55,902 nucleotides of DNA, from contig NZ_NHPJ01000005.1 in NCBI RefSeq assembly GCF_002252985.1, positions 1 through 55,902 on the forward strand, in the 5' to 3' direction. Origin of the DNA: Halorubrum halodurans. Its GTDB lineage: Archaea; Halobacteriota; Halobacteria; Halobacteriales; Haloferacaceae. The translations under genes were made by a program, and so were the position numbers. The notes beneath the pieces are model-generated. The model was not told the origin of the DNA, did not search any database, and saw only the letters and a list, made by a program, of their open reading frames with translations. Below are positions 7,603-16,097 of the stretch, in pieces (position 1 is the stretch's first letter; each line of letters starts with the position of its first letter).

Positions 7603-8544
7603 TCAGACCCGCTTCCGTCGGAGCGCGACCGCGGCGACGACGCCGGCGACCGCGACCCATGCGAGCAGGGACGCGAGGAGGAGCCCGGTCGAGAGGCCGC
7701 TGCCGTCGAGCGCGGCCGCGAGGCCGGCGCTCGCGGCGTCGGTGGGCGCGAGCGCGAGCAGGCGGTACGTCGCGACCGGGTTCGAGACGATCATGGCGGC
7801 GACGAACTCGCCCGCTCCCTCGAACGCCGAGAGCACGCCGAGCGCGAGCAGGTCGTGGACGAGCGAGGTCCACACCCAGACGAGCAGCGCCCCCGCCAGC
7901 GCGAACGTCGACGTCGGCGCGAGCGCGGAGATCGCCACGCCCACGCCGAGGAGCGCGACCGCGACCGCGACGGTCGCGAGCAGGAACCCCGCGAACGTCG
8001 GCCACCCCGCCAGCCCGAACTCGCGCAACAGCAACAGGCCGGGGCCGCCGAAGCCGAGGACGACGGCGCTCGCGAGGACGGCCGCCCGCCCGGCGAGGAT
8101 CCCGATCGCCGTCTCCGCCCGCGAGACCGGCAGCGTCAGGAGCACGCCGAGCCGCCCACGCTCGGCCGCGCCGACGACCGCGCCGTGGCCGAACGCCAGG
8201 GCGGCGAGCGGCACGAGGTACGTCGCCAGCTCGACGTAGCTCGCGACCACGGGGTCGTACCCGCTCGGCGCGACGCTCGACCCGCTGAACGTCGCCAGGA
8301 GGAGCGCGAACGCCGCGAACAGGAGCGTCAGCTCGAGCGCCCACCCGCGCCGGACCGTCAGGCGGGCCTCCCGCCGCGCGAGGCGGGCGACGATCCCCGG
8401 ACGCGGGAGCCCGGCGGCGAGGCGCGCGGGGAGCGACGCGGCCGCGGACGTCTCGGCCGGGGCGGTCCGCGCGTCGTCGACGGCGACGCCGCCGTCGGGG
8501 ATCCCCTCGTCGCCGCCCGCGCTCCCCTCGCGGCGCTCAGGCAT
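7603..8544 (-). CDS. nosY: ABC transporter permease NosY
   Basis: A 313-aa ABC-2-type membrane protein with six hydrophobic segments from about residue 60 on and a long hydrophilic N-terminus. ARREARLTVRRGWALELTLL before TM1, YVELATYLVPLAALAFGHGAV and the short GRLGVLLTLPVSRAETAIGI stretch are typical of NosY. With NosF and NosD it forms the complex that delivers mechanical energy for copper-site assembly in nitrous oxide reductase. The ATG at 8544 overlaps the nosF stop by 8 nt; the alternative ATG at 8553 overlaps further. It is the last gene of the nos operon. Confidence 0.88.
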   Translation of the reverse strand: MPERREGSAGGDEGIPDGGVAVDDARTAPAETSAAASLPARLAAGLPRPGIVARLARREARLTVRRGWALELTLLFAAFALLLATFSGSSVAPSGYDPVVASYVELATYLVPLAALAFGHGAVVGAAERGRLGVLLTLPVSRAETAIGILAGRAAVLASAVVLGFGGPGLLLLREFGLAGWPTFAGFLLATVAVAVALLGVGVAISALAPTSTFALAGALLVWVWTSLVHDLLALGVLSAFEGAGEFVAAMIVSNPVATYRLLALAPTDAASAGLAAALDGSGLSTGLLLASLLAWVAVAGVVAAVALRRKRV

Positions 8545-9274
8545 CGCGACCACCCCCGGTGAGCGAGACGAACGCCCCCTCGAGCCCGTCCTCGTGGCCG
8601 TCGGCGAGGTCGGCGGGCGTCCCCTCCGCCACGAGCCGCCCGCCGTCGACGACGCCGACGCGGTCGCAGACGCGCTCGACCTCCCGGAGGGCGTGCGACG
8701 CGAGCAGAACCGTCGCGTTCGTCCCGTCGCGGACGCGGGTCAGGACCTCCCGCAGGGCGGCCACGCCGTTCGGGTCGAGCCCCGCGGTCGGCTCGTCGAG
8801 GAGCAGCACCGACGGGTTCGCCAACAGGGCGGCCGCGAGCCCGAGCCGCCGGCGCATCCCCTTCGAGTAGCCGCCGATCGGGCGGTCGATCGCGCCCGCC
8901 AGCCCGACCGTCTCGGCCGCGCCCTCGATCCGGGCCGCCGCGTCGTCGGGGCCGGAGCCGATCCCGCGGACGTCCGCGTGGAAGGCGAGCGTCTCCCGGC
9001 CCGTCTCGCCGGGCGGGAAGCCGGGGTCCTCCGGGAGGAAGCCGATCTCCTCGCGGACCCGCCAGCCCGCCGCCGCGGCGTCGCGGCCGCCGACCTCGAC
9101 GCGGCCCGCGTCGGGCCGCTCGTGGCCGGCGACGAGCCGGAACAGGGTGGACTTGCCCGCGCCGTTGGTGCCGACGAGGCCGTACGCGTCGCCGGGCTCG
9201 ACCGTGAAGTCGACCCCGGCGAGGGCCTCGAGGTCGCCGTACCGTCTGTGGACGTCGGTGATGTCGATGCGCAT
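8537..9274 (-). CDS. nosF: ABC transporter ATP-binding protein NosF
   Basis: A 245-aa ATPase with Walker A GTNGAGKST (about 35-43), Q-loop region (IGFLPEDPGF, here with E rather than Q at the usual Gln position), signature YSKGMRRRLG, Walker B VLLLDEPTAGLDP and the H-switch LASHALREVERVCD. It powers NosY and acts with NosD in maturation of nitrous oxide reductase. Order nosD-nosF-nosY with near-zero spacing fixes its role; sequence alone would only say ABC-2 ATPase. Confidence 0.92.
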   Translation of the reverse strand: MRIDITDVHRRYGDLEALAGVDFTVEPGDAYGLVGTNGAGKSTLFRLVAGHERPDAGRVEVGGRDAAAAGWRVREEIGFLPEDPGFPPGETGRETLAFHADVRGIGSGPDDAAARIEGAAETVGLAGAIDRPIGGYSKGMRRRLGLAAALLANPSVLLLDEPTAGLDPNGVAALREVLTRVRDGTNATVLLASHALREVERVCDRVGVVDGGRLVAEGTPADLADGHEDGLEGAFVSLTGGGRDA

Positions 9275-9276
9275 TG

Positions 9277-10863
9277 TCAGTGGTGTCGGTCTCCGGGGTC
9301 GTCGTCGTACTCCACGGCCGGGTCGACCGCCGCGGCGTACGGGCGATACGGCTCCAGGTCGTGGGAGGGGCTCGCGAGCGGGCGGTGGTCGACCACGCCC
9401 GCGGTCTCGACCACCGGGAACCGGCTCTCGACGAGCCGGATCGCGTCGAAGGCGGGGCCGTTCGCGAAGACCGCGGCGCTCGGGTGTTCCTGGACGAGCC
9501 GCTCGGCCGCGCCCGCCGGCCGGTGTCTGGCCTCGCCGATCCCGTCGCCGTCGCTGTCGGCCACGCGGGCGTCCGACCAGTAGTTGCCGCGGGCGCTCCC
9601 GTTCCACGCCAGCAGCTCGCGGGTCGTCGTCAACACCTGTTCCCCGTTGCCGACGAAGTCGTTGCCGACGACGACGGTTCCCTGGGTGTCGGCGCTGTGG
9701 TGGACGCCGACCCCGTTCGCGTACACGAGGTTCCCGCGGACCTCGTTGTGCTGGGCGTTGTAGAGGAAGAGCCCCCGGTCGTTGGCGACGAGGTCGTTGC
9801 CGCGGACGACGCTGTCCTCGATCTCCTTGAGCAGGATCCCGTGGCCGCTCCGCCCGCGGTTCGCGACCGCGGTGTTGTTGGTGGCCTCGACGCCCTCGCT
9901 CACCATCAGCGCGTAGCCCACGTCGTTGCCGACGGCGACGTTGTCCGCGAGGCGGTTGTCGTCGGAGTACATGTAGTGGACGCCGTACCGCAGGTCCCAC
10001 AGCGCGTTCCCCGTCGTCTCGACGTCCGAGGCCCACGAGAAGTAGATCCCGTCGCGGACCCCGGTGATCTCGTTGTTCCGGATCGCGGAGCCCGTCGTCT
10101 CCCAGAGGTTGATCCCGTTGCCGCGGTCGACGAACCGCGGGTTCTCGGTCCCCTCGATCCGCGAGTCGCGGACGACGATCCGGTCCGCGCCGTTCACCCA
10201 GACGCCGAAGGCGACGTCGGAGAGGTACAGGTCCGCGAGCACCGCCCCGTCCGCGTTCTCGGCGAGGAAGACGCCCGCGTCCTCGGACTCGAGGTCCTCG
10301 CCGGAGTCGTGGATCCGGATCCCCTCGACCGTGACGTTCGCCGCGCGGACCGCGAGGACGGTGTCCTCGCCGCCGCCGTCGATCAGCGCGGCCTCGGCCC
10401 CCGCGCCGCGGACCGTCACGTTCGGCTCGTCGAGGACGACGGTCTCGGCCGGCTCGAAGACGCCGGACACCTCGACGACCGCGCCCGGCCCCGCGGCGTC
10501 GACGGCGGCGGCGAGGTCGTCGTACGTCTCGCTCTCGCCCGCGGCGGAATCCGCCGACGCGTCGGTGGAACCGGGGACCACCCTGGCGGCGCCCGGTTCG
10601 GTCGGCCGGTCCGGCTCGTCCGCGTCGACGTCGACGAGCGCGTCCGTGACGTTCGTCGCGTCGGCCGGGTCGCTCCCGATCGCCTCGCCTTCGACGGCCT
10701 CGCCGCCGACGGCCTCGCTCCCGCCCTCGAGCCCGGCGCTCGCTCCCCCACCCGTCCCGACGGCGGCGGCGGTGCCGCCGAGCACGACCACGAGGACGAG
10801 GAGGGTCGCGAGCGCCACCGCGCGCGTCGAAACGACCCCGCCGAGCGACCGGAGGCGGCTCAT
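9277..10863 (-). CDS. nosD: Nitrous-oxide-reductase maturation protein NosD
   Basis: A 528-aa exported protein. An N-terminal hydrophobic segment (about 14-33) acts as signal or anchor, followed by about 80 residues of Asp/Ala/Gly-rich linker. From about 130 the protein is a right-handed parallel beta-helix of the NosD/CASH type, with repeated turns such as NNEITGVRDGIYF, GNALWDLRYGVHYMYSDDN, ATNNTAVANRGRSGHG and RGNLVYANGVGVHHSA. The near-invariant NosD stretch HYMYSDDN is present. It delivers or stabilises copper-cluster assembly in NosZ on the outer membrane face. The gene starts 4 nt after the upstream membrane-protein gene. Confidence 0.93.
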   Translation of the reverse strand: MSRLRSLGGVVSTRAVALATLLVLVVVLGGTAAAVGTGGGASAGLEGGSEAVGGEAVEGEAIGSDPADATNVTDALVDVDADEPDRPTEPGAARVVPGSTDASADSAAGESETYDDLAAAVDAAGPGAVVEVSGVFEPAETVVLDEPNVTVRGAGAEAALIDGGGEDTVLAVRAANVTVEGIRIHDSGEDLESEDAGVFLAENADGAVLADLYLSDVAFGVWVNGADRIVVRDSRIEGTENPRFVDRGNGINLWETTGSAIRNNEITGVRDGIYFSWASDVETTGNALWDLRYGVHYMYSDDNRLADNVAVGNDVGYALMVSEGVEATNNTAVANRGRSGHGILLKEIEDSVVRGNDLVANDRGLFLYNAQHNEVRGNLVYANGVGVHHSADTQGTVVVGNDFVGNGEQVLTTTRELLAWNGSARGNYWSDARVADSDGDGIGEARHRPAGAAERLVQEHPSAAVFANGPAFDAIRLVESRFPVVETAGVVDHRPLASPSHDLEPYRPYAAAVDPAVEYDDDPGDRHH

Positions 10864-10867
10864 CGGG

Positions 10868-11590
10868 TCACACCCCCGTCCCCGCGTCGCCGCGGTCGTC
10901 GTCCTCCGGAGAGTCCCTCGAGACGCGCCGGCGGAGCGCGGCGGCCGCCTCGCCGGCCGTGAGTCGCGAGCCGCGCAACAGGTACGCGACCACGAGCAGG
11001 AGGAAGCCCGCCCCGGCGAGGTAGCCGCCGGGCCCGAACCACGCCACCCCGCTGATGTTGGCGATCCGATAGCCGCCCAAAAGCGGCGGGGTGAACTCCG
11101 CGACGCCGACGACGGGGGCGTCCTCCCCGAGCGCGTGCCCGGCCTGGTGGAGCCGGTACTGGACGATCGCGAACGTGCCGACGAACGCGACCGTGGCCCC
11201 GACCAGCTGGCCGAGGAGGCCGAGCCGGAGCTTCCGCTCCGTCGGCGCGAGCGCGACGAACACGCCCGCGGCCGCCACCGCGAGGAACACCACCGGCCCC
11301 AGGATCCACTCCGGGGCGGCGATCGCGTCCGGGTGGACCGTGTAGTTCGGGTCGACGAACACCGGGTCGGGATAGTAGAACCCGACGTAGTGGTTGAGTG
11401 CCTGTACCTCCGCGAAGTCGCCGCCGAGCCGCGGGTACGCGTACAGCGTGACGAGCAACCCGTCGGGGTACTGGGGCGCTTCGAAGGCGATCCGCCAGAC
11501 GGGAACCGTCAGCGCGACGACGAACATCGCCGCCGCCGTCACTGGCAGGGCCCGTCTGAGTTCCGTCAGTCGCCGGAGTGGGGTGGTCAT
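10868..11590 (-). CDS. nos-cluster integral membrane protein
   Basis: A 240-aa protein with about four hydrophobic segments (residues about 15-35, 93-112, 124-145, 185-205). The first external loop is long and rich in aromatic residues and Asp (YAYPRLGGDFAEVQALNHYVGFYYPDP) and resembles a protein found between nosZ and nosD in haloarchaeal and Bacteroidetes nos clusters. The conserved-looking LNHYVGFY and LHQAGHAL histidines could ligate a metal or haem; that is only a suggestion. Position between nosZ and nosD with tight spacing to nosD supports a role in NosZ maturation or electron supply. Confidence 0.7.
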   Translation of the reverse strand: MTTPLRRLTELRRALPVTAAAMFVVALTVPVWRIAFEAPQYPDGLLVTLYAYPRLGGDFAEVQALNHYVGFYYPDPVFVDPNYTVHPDAIAAPEWILGPVVFLAVAAAGVFVALAPTERKLRLGLLGQLVGATVAFVGTFAIVQYRLHQAGHALGEDAPVVGVAEFTPPLLGGYRIANISGVAWFGPGGYLAGAGFLLLVVAYLLRGSRLTAGEAAAALRRRVSRDSPEDDDRGDAGTGV

Positions 11591-11671
11591 GGTGTGTGGG
11601 GTGGTGTCGGGGTGGCGGTCGGAGCGGGCGACGGCCGCGTCCGGCGCCTCGGCGGTTCGTCGTTCGATGCC

Positions 11672-13756
11672 TCAGCCGTCCCGCGGCTCCACGAGGATCC
11701 GCGAGCGCATCTCGAGGTGGAGTGCGCTACAGAAGTACGCGCAGTACGCCCAGAACACGCCGGGGTGGTCGGCGGTGAACGTCACCTCGCGCGTGTCCTG
11801 GGGCGCCAACGCGAGGTTGACGTCGTACTCCGGGATCGCCAGCGAGTGGATCACGTCGCTCGTGGTCTCGACGTTGGAGATCCGGATCGTCACCTCGTCG
11901 CCCTCCCGGACCGTCACCTCGGGGAACGCGTACTCGTTGCGGCGCGCCCACATCTCGATCTCGACGGTGCTCTCGTCGACCCGCTCGAAGGACTCCTCGC
12001 CCTCGGGGACGAACTCGAGGTCGTAGTCGTCGCGGTCCCACGTCTTCGCCGGCTCGATCTTGTCCCTGTGGACGACGCTCGCGTCGTGCGGTTCCGGGTA
12101 CGACGGCTTGTCCTTCACCAGCTCCATTCCGGCCTGGTCGTCGCCGATGTAGAACAGCTGGTCGTTCTCGGGGTGGATCGGACCCACCGGGAGGAACCGG
12201 TCCTTCGAGAGCTTGTTCAGCGACACGAGGTAGTCGCCCTGCGGCGACGCCGTGTACGACTCCGAGGCGATGAGGTGGCCGGGGTTGTAGTGGACGTCGT
12301 GTTTCTCGAGTATCGGCTCCTCGGAGCCGGCCTCCGCCTCCACCGCCGCCTCGTAGTCCCACTTGGCGACCTGCGAGTCGATGAACAGCGTCGTGTACGC
12401 GTGGCCGCGGTCGTCGTAGGCGGTGTGGAGCGGCCCCATTCCGACCCGCGGCTGCCCGAGGATCGCGTCCTGCGGGTCGTCGACCTCCGCGATCTCCTCG
12501 ATCCCGATGACCGTACAGGTCGGGTCGAGCTTGCCGGAGGCGATCGCGTACTTCCCGTCGGGGGTGACGCTGACCCCGTGGGGACTCTTCGGCGTCGGGA
12601 CGTAGCGGACGACGGGGCGGTCGCCCTCGTTGAGCGGGCTGTCCATCGTCCCGTCGACGACCGGCACGCCGCTTATCTCCTCGTACTCGCCCGCCTCGAC
12701 GGCGTCCCAGATCGCGGGGATGTCGAACGCCTTCACGTAGTCGCGGTCCGACCGGGCCATCTCGCCCTGGGTGACGCCCTCCTCGCTGTTGTAGCCGGTC
12801 GCGAAGAACCAGCGACCCTCCTTGCCGCCGTCCCCGTTGTCCATGTTGCCGTCGACCTCGACCTGCCACTCCACGTCCATCGTTTCGGGGTCGATGGCGG
12901 TGAGGACGGAGCCGTACGCGTCGAGGTCGTCCACGTCGCGGCCGTCGTTGGGCATCGGCACGCGGAACTCGCCGACGCCGAAGACGAGCTGGGTGTCCGG
13001 CAGCTGCATACACGCGCCGTGAACGGCCTGGCTGTTGGGGACGTTCGTGATCGCGTCCGTCTCGAAGTACTCGAGGTCGACGCGGGCCATCCGCCCGTTC
13101 GCCTTGTCGTTGACGAACAGCCAGCGGCCGTCGTAGTCGTTGTCGGTCTGGGAGACCCGCGGGTGGTGGGTGTCACCCCACGTGTAGCCGCCGCCCTCCT
13201 CCAGAACCTCGCTCGACTTCGCGTCGTGGCCGAAGCCGCGCGCGCTCTCGGTCTGGAACACCGGGATCCGCATGAGCTCGCGCATCGACGGGATCCCGAC
13301 GACCCGGATCTCGCCGGTGTGACCCCCGCTGAGGAAGCCGTAGTACTCGTCGTGTTCGCCCGGCGCGACGGCGTGCTCGCCGCTTCCCCCGGAGGAACCG
13401 CCTCCGCCGTTCCCCTCGTCTGAGAGGACGCTCGTACAGCCCGCGAGGCCGGTCATCGCGCCCACCGCGGCCCCGGCCTTCATGAAGTCGCGTCGGCCGA
13501 CCTCCAGCCGTGGGAGGTCGAGGTTCGGCCGCCGGGCGGCGGTCGCGTCGGTCCCCTCGGCCGTCTCGGCGATGTCCCGCTCGTGGTCGGTGATCAGGTG
13601 CTCGACGGTGCGCCCGTCAACGATCTCGGGACCGTCGTCGGCCGGTTCGTCGTCGGTCGCGCCCCCGTCGATCGCGGACGCGGCTCCCGCCGCGTCGTCG
13701 CGCTGGTCGTCGCTCCGTTCCTCCCGGTCGTCGGTCGGATTCGGGTCAGTAGTCAT
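11672..13756 (-). CDS. nosZ: TAT-dependent nitrous oxide reductase NosZ
   Basis: A 694-aa protein that reduces N2O to N2 in the last step of denitrification. A beta-propeller with CuZ histidines is visible (DTHHPRVS, VHGACM, SPHGVSV, PLHTAYD, NPGHL, EPHDAS), and the C-terminal cupredoxin domain ends with the CuA motif C-x3-C-x3-H-x2-M (CAYFCSALHLEM). The Tat motif GRRDFMKAG lies at residues 87-95, preceded by an acidic extension of about 86 residues, and is followed by a lipobox-like LAGC (Cys107). There is no ATG or GTG in frame between 13756 and the twin Arg, so the extension is likely real. Its start overlaps the stop of the upstream regulator. Confidence 0.95.
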   Translation of the reverse strand: MTTDPNPTDDREERSDDQRDDAAGAASAIDGGATDDEPADDGPEIVDGRTVEHLITDHERDIAETAEGTDATAARRPNLDLPRLEVGRRDFMKAGAAVGAMTGLAGCTSVLSDEGNGGGGSSGGSGEHAVAPGEHDEYYGFLSGGHTGEIRVVGIPSMRELMRIPVFQTESARGFGHDAKSSEVLEEGGGYTWGDTHHPRVSQTDNDYDGRWLFVNDKANGRMARVDLEYFETDAITNVPNSQAVHGACMQLPDTQLVFGVGEFRVPMPNDGRDVDDLDAYGSVLTAIDPETMDVEWQVEVDGNMDNGDGGKEGRWFFATGYNSEEGVTQGEMARSDRDYVKAFDIPAIWDAVEAGEYEEISGVPVVDGTMDSPLNEGDRPVVRYVPTPKSPHGVSVTPDGKYAIASGKLDPTCTVIGIEEIAEVDDPQDAILGQPRVGMGPLHTAYDDRGHAYTTLFIDSQVAKWDYEAAVEAEAGSEEPILEKHDVHYNPGHLIASESYTASPQGDYLVSLNKLSKDRFLPVGPIHPENDQLFYIGDDQAGMELVKDKPSYPEPHDASVVHRDKIEPAKTWDRDDYDLEFVPEGEESFERVDESTVEIEMWARRNEYAFPEVTVREGDEVTIRISNVETTSDVIHSLAIPEYDVNLALAPQDTREVTFTADHPGVFWAYCAYFCSALHLEMRSRILVEPRDG

Positions 13757-14147
13757 CGTGTCGTGGTCGGGCGTCGACGACGGCGGCGTCTCCGCCGTCG
13801 TCGCCGTCTCGTTCCGTTCGGACCGCTCGCGCGAGCCGCTCCGCCGCCGCCTCGCCGAGTACCTCCCGTAGCTCGTCGGCGAACGCCGGGAGGAGCCGGT
13901 CTCGAGCCGCCTCGGCGTCGAACCGGTATCGGTGCCGGGTCGTCCCGCAGTGCGTCTCCGCGTCGCGGTCGACGAGCCCCTTCTCGACCAGCCGGTCCGC
14001 CGTTCGCTTGACGGTCGCGTACGCGACCTCGTCGCCGCGGCGGCGAACCGCGTCGAGCAGATCGCGGGCCGTGAGCGGCGCGTCGGCGCGCCGCAGGACG
14101 GCGAGGATCTCGCGTTCACGTGGTCCGAGCTGTGTCCACCGGGTCAT
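13746..14147 (-). CDS. BlaI/CopY-like winged-helix regulator leading the nos operon
   Basis: A 133-aa protein whose first 85 residues match the BlaI/MecI/CopY winged helix (LGPREREILAVLRRADAPLT, ARDLLDAVRRRG, VAYATVKRTADRLVEKGLV). The second half is a short helical dimerisation tail ending in an acidic/basic stretch (DGDDGGDAAVVDARPRH). CopY members sense copper; a copper- or redox-linked control of the copper enzyme NosZ is an attractive inference, but a CxC copper motif is not seen (only one Cys). ATG at 14147; the stop overlaps the nosZ start by 11 nt, so regulator and enzyme are co-translated. Confidence 0.8.
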   Translation of the reverse strand: MTRWTQLGPREREILAVLRRADAPLTARDLLDAVRRRGDEVAYATVKRTADRLVEKGLVDRDAETHCGTTRHRYRFDAEAARDRLLPAFADELREVLGEAAAERLARAVRTERDGDDGGDAAVVDARPRHDDY

Positions 14148-14237
14148 GGTTCCCGGAGCCGAACGCGCCCGTTCGACCCCGCTGGTGATCACTACCGTCT
14201 ACCCGTCCGCATGCCTGCCGGCGAACTGTTCGGGGGT

Positions 14238-15116
14238 TTAAGTATCCCGTCCCTCGGCGAAGACCTGCGAGAAGAGCGACGCCGTCACGAGCCGGAGGTG
14301 TTCGGAGACGGTGGACTTCGCGATGCCGAGCTCGTCGGCGAGGTCGGCCGCGGACGCGCCGTCGGACTCGAAGTAACCGCGTTCGGCGGCGACGGCCGCG
14401 ACCTCGGCCTGTCGGTCGGTCACGCCGGTGAGATCGACGGGGACGACGTCACACCGACCGTCGTCCGGACACCGGTCGACGAGGAGTCGGCGAAGCTCGA
14501 CGTCGAGCCCCGCGTCCTCGAACCCGTCGACGACCGCCTCGAGCTCCTCGTGGCCGCTCAGAACGAACGAGACGAGCAGCTCGCCGTCGTCCATCCGCGT
14601 CTCGCGCGGCGACACGGGGAAGTCCGCGAACGCCGCCGAGAGCCCGCCACACGAGCAGCCGGCACAGACGCCGTCGCCGGACGACCCGTCGTCGATCCCG
14701 TCGTTTTCGGCGCCGTCGGCGGCGGGCGGAACGGCCGCGTCGCCGGCGCGGAGGCCCGTGCTTCCGGTCGATCCGCCGACGGCGAGCCCCCCGTCGGTCG
14801 CGGGACGCGTGCGGCCGTCCCCGTTCCGACCGACGTCGTCCCGATCGGCCTCGTCGTGGGCGGCCTCGTCGCGGGCGGCATCGTCCCGGTCGCTTTCTCC
14901 GCGTGCGATCTCGTAGCGGCCGTGGGCGCGGCCGCCGAACTCGACGAACTCCAGCGCGGACGGCGGGTCGTCCGGCGGCTCGGGGGCGACGAACTCGACC
15001 GTGTCGTCGACGGGGTCGACGCGCACGTCCTCGACCGTCGTCGCCGCGGAGAGCGTCGCCACGGGACAGGCGTCGCAGGCCGACACCGCGAGTTGAACGT
15101 GGATCCCGTCGGTCAT
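14238..15116 (-). CDS. Cys-rich HTH-10 (Bat-type) regulator, NarO/DmsR-like
   Basis: A 292-aa protein. The C-terminal 60 residues are the archaeal HTH-10 domain (LTGVTDRQAEVAAVAAERGY, then ASAADLADELGIAKSTVSEH). The N-terminus carries a CxxC pair (Cys14, Cys17), and a further cluster VCAGCSCGG lies mid-protein after an unusually long Asp/Arg/Gly-rich linker (about 75-145). Haloarchaeal NarO and DmsR are HTH-10 regulators with N-terminal cysteines that activate anaerobic respiration genes, so a low-oxygen or redox switch for the adjacent nos operon is likely. The ATG at 15116 was preferred over one 30 nt upstream because the protein then begins MTDGIHVQL like its relatives. Confidence 0.75.
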   Translation of the reverse strand: MTDGIHVQLAVSACDACPVATLSAATTVEDVRVDPVDDTVEFVAPEPPDDPPSALEFVEFGGRAHGRYEIARGESDRDDAARDEAAHDEADRDDVGRNGDGRTRPATDGGLAVGGSTGSTGLRAGDAAVPPAADGAENDGIDDGSSGDGVCAGCSCGGLSAAFADFPVSPRETRMDDGELLVSFVLSGHEELEAVVDGFEDAGLDVELRRLLVDRCPDDGRCDVVPVDLTGVTDRQAEVAAVAAERGYFESDGASAADLADELGIAKSTVSEHLRLVTASLFSQVFAEGRDT

Positions 15117-15262
15117 GACGGTCGGGAGTACGCCACCCCCACTCAAATAACGAGGACGGGGTTCCTACCGCGTGAAAACACGATGGAACCGTCGTCCCGT
15201 CGACGGAGCCCCCTCGTTTCCGGCTGCCGTGGGCTTTTCACCCGGCGGGGAAACGTGTGGGT

Positions 15263-16063
15263 ATGCCGCCGATCGACCTCGGACTCGGGCTCGGCACGTC
15301 CGGACTCGACGACCCCGCGGAGTGTACGGAGAGCGTGGTGACCGCCCTCGAGGCCGGCTACCGCCACGTCGACACCGCACAGATGTACGACAACGAGGCC
15401 GCGGTCGGCGAGGGGATCGCGGCCGCCGACGTCGACCGCGAGGAGATCGTCGTCGCCACCAAGGTCCACCCGACGAACCTCGCGCCCGCGGACGCCCGCG
15501 AGACGGCCTACGAGAGCCTCGACCGGCTCGGCCTCGACCGCGTCGACCTCCTGTACGTCCACTGGCCCACGAAGGCGTACGACCCCGAGACGACGCTTCC
15601 GGTCTTCGACGAACTCCGGGAGGAGGAAGTCACCGACCACGTCGCCGTCTCCAACTTCACGCCCGACCTGCTCCGGGAAGCTCGCGAGATCCTCGAGTCG
15701 CCGATCGCGGCCCACCAGGTCGAGTGTCACCCGCGCTTCCAGCAGCCCGAGATCCGGGAACTGGCCGCCGAGTTCGACCACCACCTGGTGGGATACTCCC
15801 CGCTCGCGAGGGGCGACCTGCTCGACGACCCGACGCTCGCGGCCGTCGCCGAGCGCAACGGGACCTCCACGGCGGTCGTCGCGCTCGCGTGGGCGCTCGC
15901 CCGCGACGTGGTCCCCATCCCGAAGGCGACCGGCGACCACGTGACGGAGAACCTCGCGGCGCTGGAGGTCGACCTCCCCGCGGACGACCTCGCCGAGATC
16001 GACGGGCTGGCCGACGGCGATCGGACGATCGACCCGGACGACGCGGCCTGGAACCGAGGGTAG
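15263..16063 (+). CDS. Aldo/keto reductase
   Basis: A 266-aa NADPH-dependent oxidoreductase of the AKR TIM-barrel family. Catalytic tetrad positions are visible: Asp in GYRHVDTAQMYDNE (Asp and Tyr), Lys in VATKVHP, His in LLYVHWP. Cofactor-binding region GYSPLARGDL and IPKATGDHVTENLAA is typical. It probably reduces small aldehydes or keto-sugars; substrate unknown. The ATG at 15263 is chosen over a GTG two codons upstream. The upstream 150 nt are a divergent promoter region shared with the HTH-10 regulator gene. Confidence 0.92.
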   Translation: MPPIDLGLGLGTSGLDDPAECTESVVTALEAGYRHVDTAQMYDNEAAVGEGIAAADVDREEIVVATKVHPTNLAPADARETAYESLDRLGLDRVDLLYVHWPTKAYDPETTLPVFDELREEEVTDHVAVSNFTPDLLREAREILESPIAAHQVECHPRFQQPEIRELAAEFDHHLVGYSPLARGDLLDDPTLAAVAERNGTSTAVVALAWALARDVVPIPKATGDHVTENLAALEVDLPADDLAEIDGLADGDRTIDPDDAAWNRG

Positions 16064-16097
16064 CGCCGGGGAGCGGTCGCGAGGGGTTCGCGAGAAG

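Noticed and set aside
10064..13423. 1119-aa plus-strand open frame through the nos region
   Set aside because: Antisense to nosD, the membrane protein and nosZ; no recognisable domains and an unnatural Val/Arg/Asp-rich composition.
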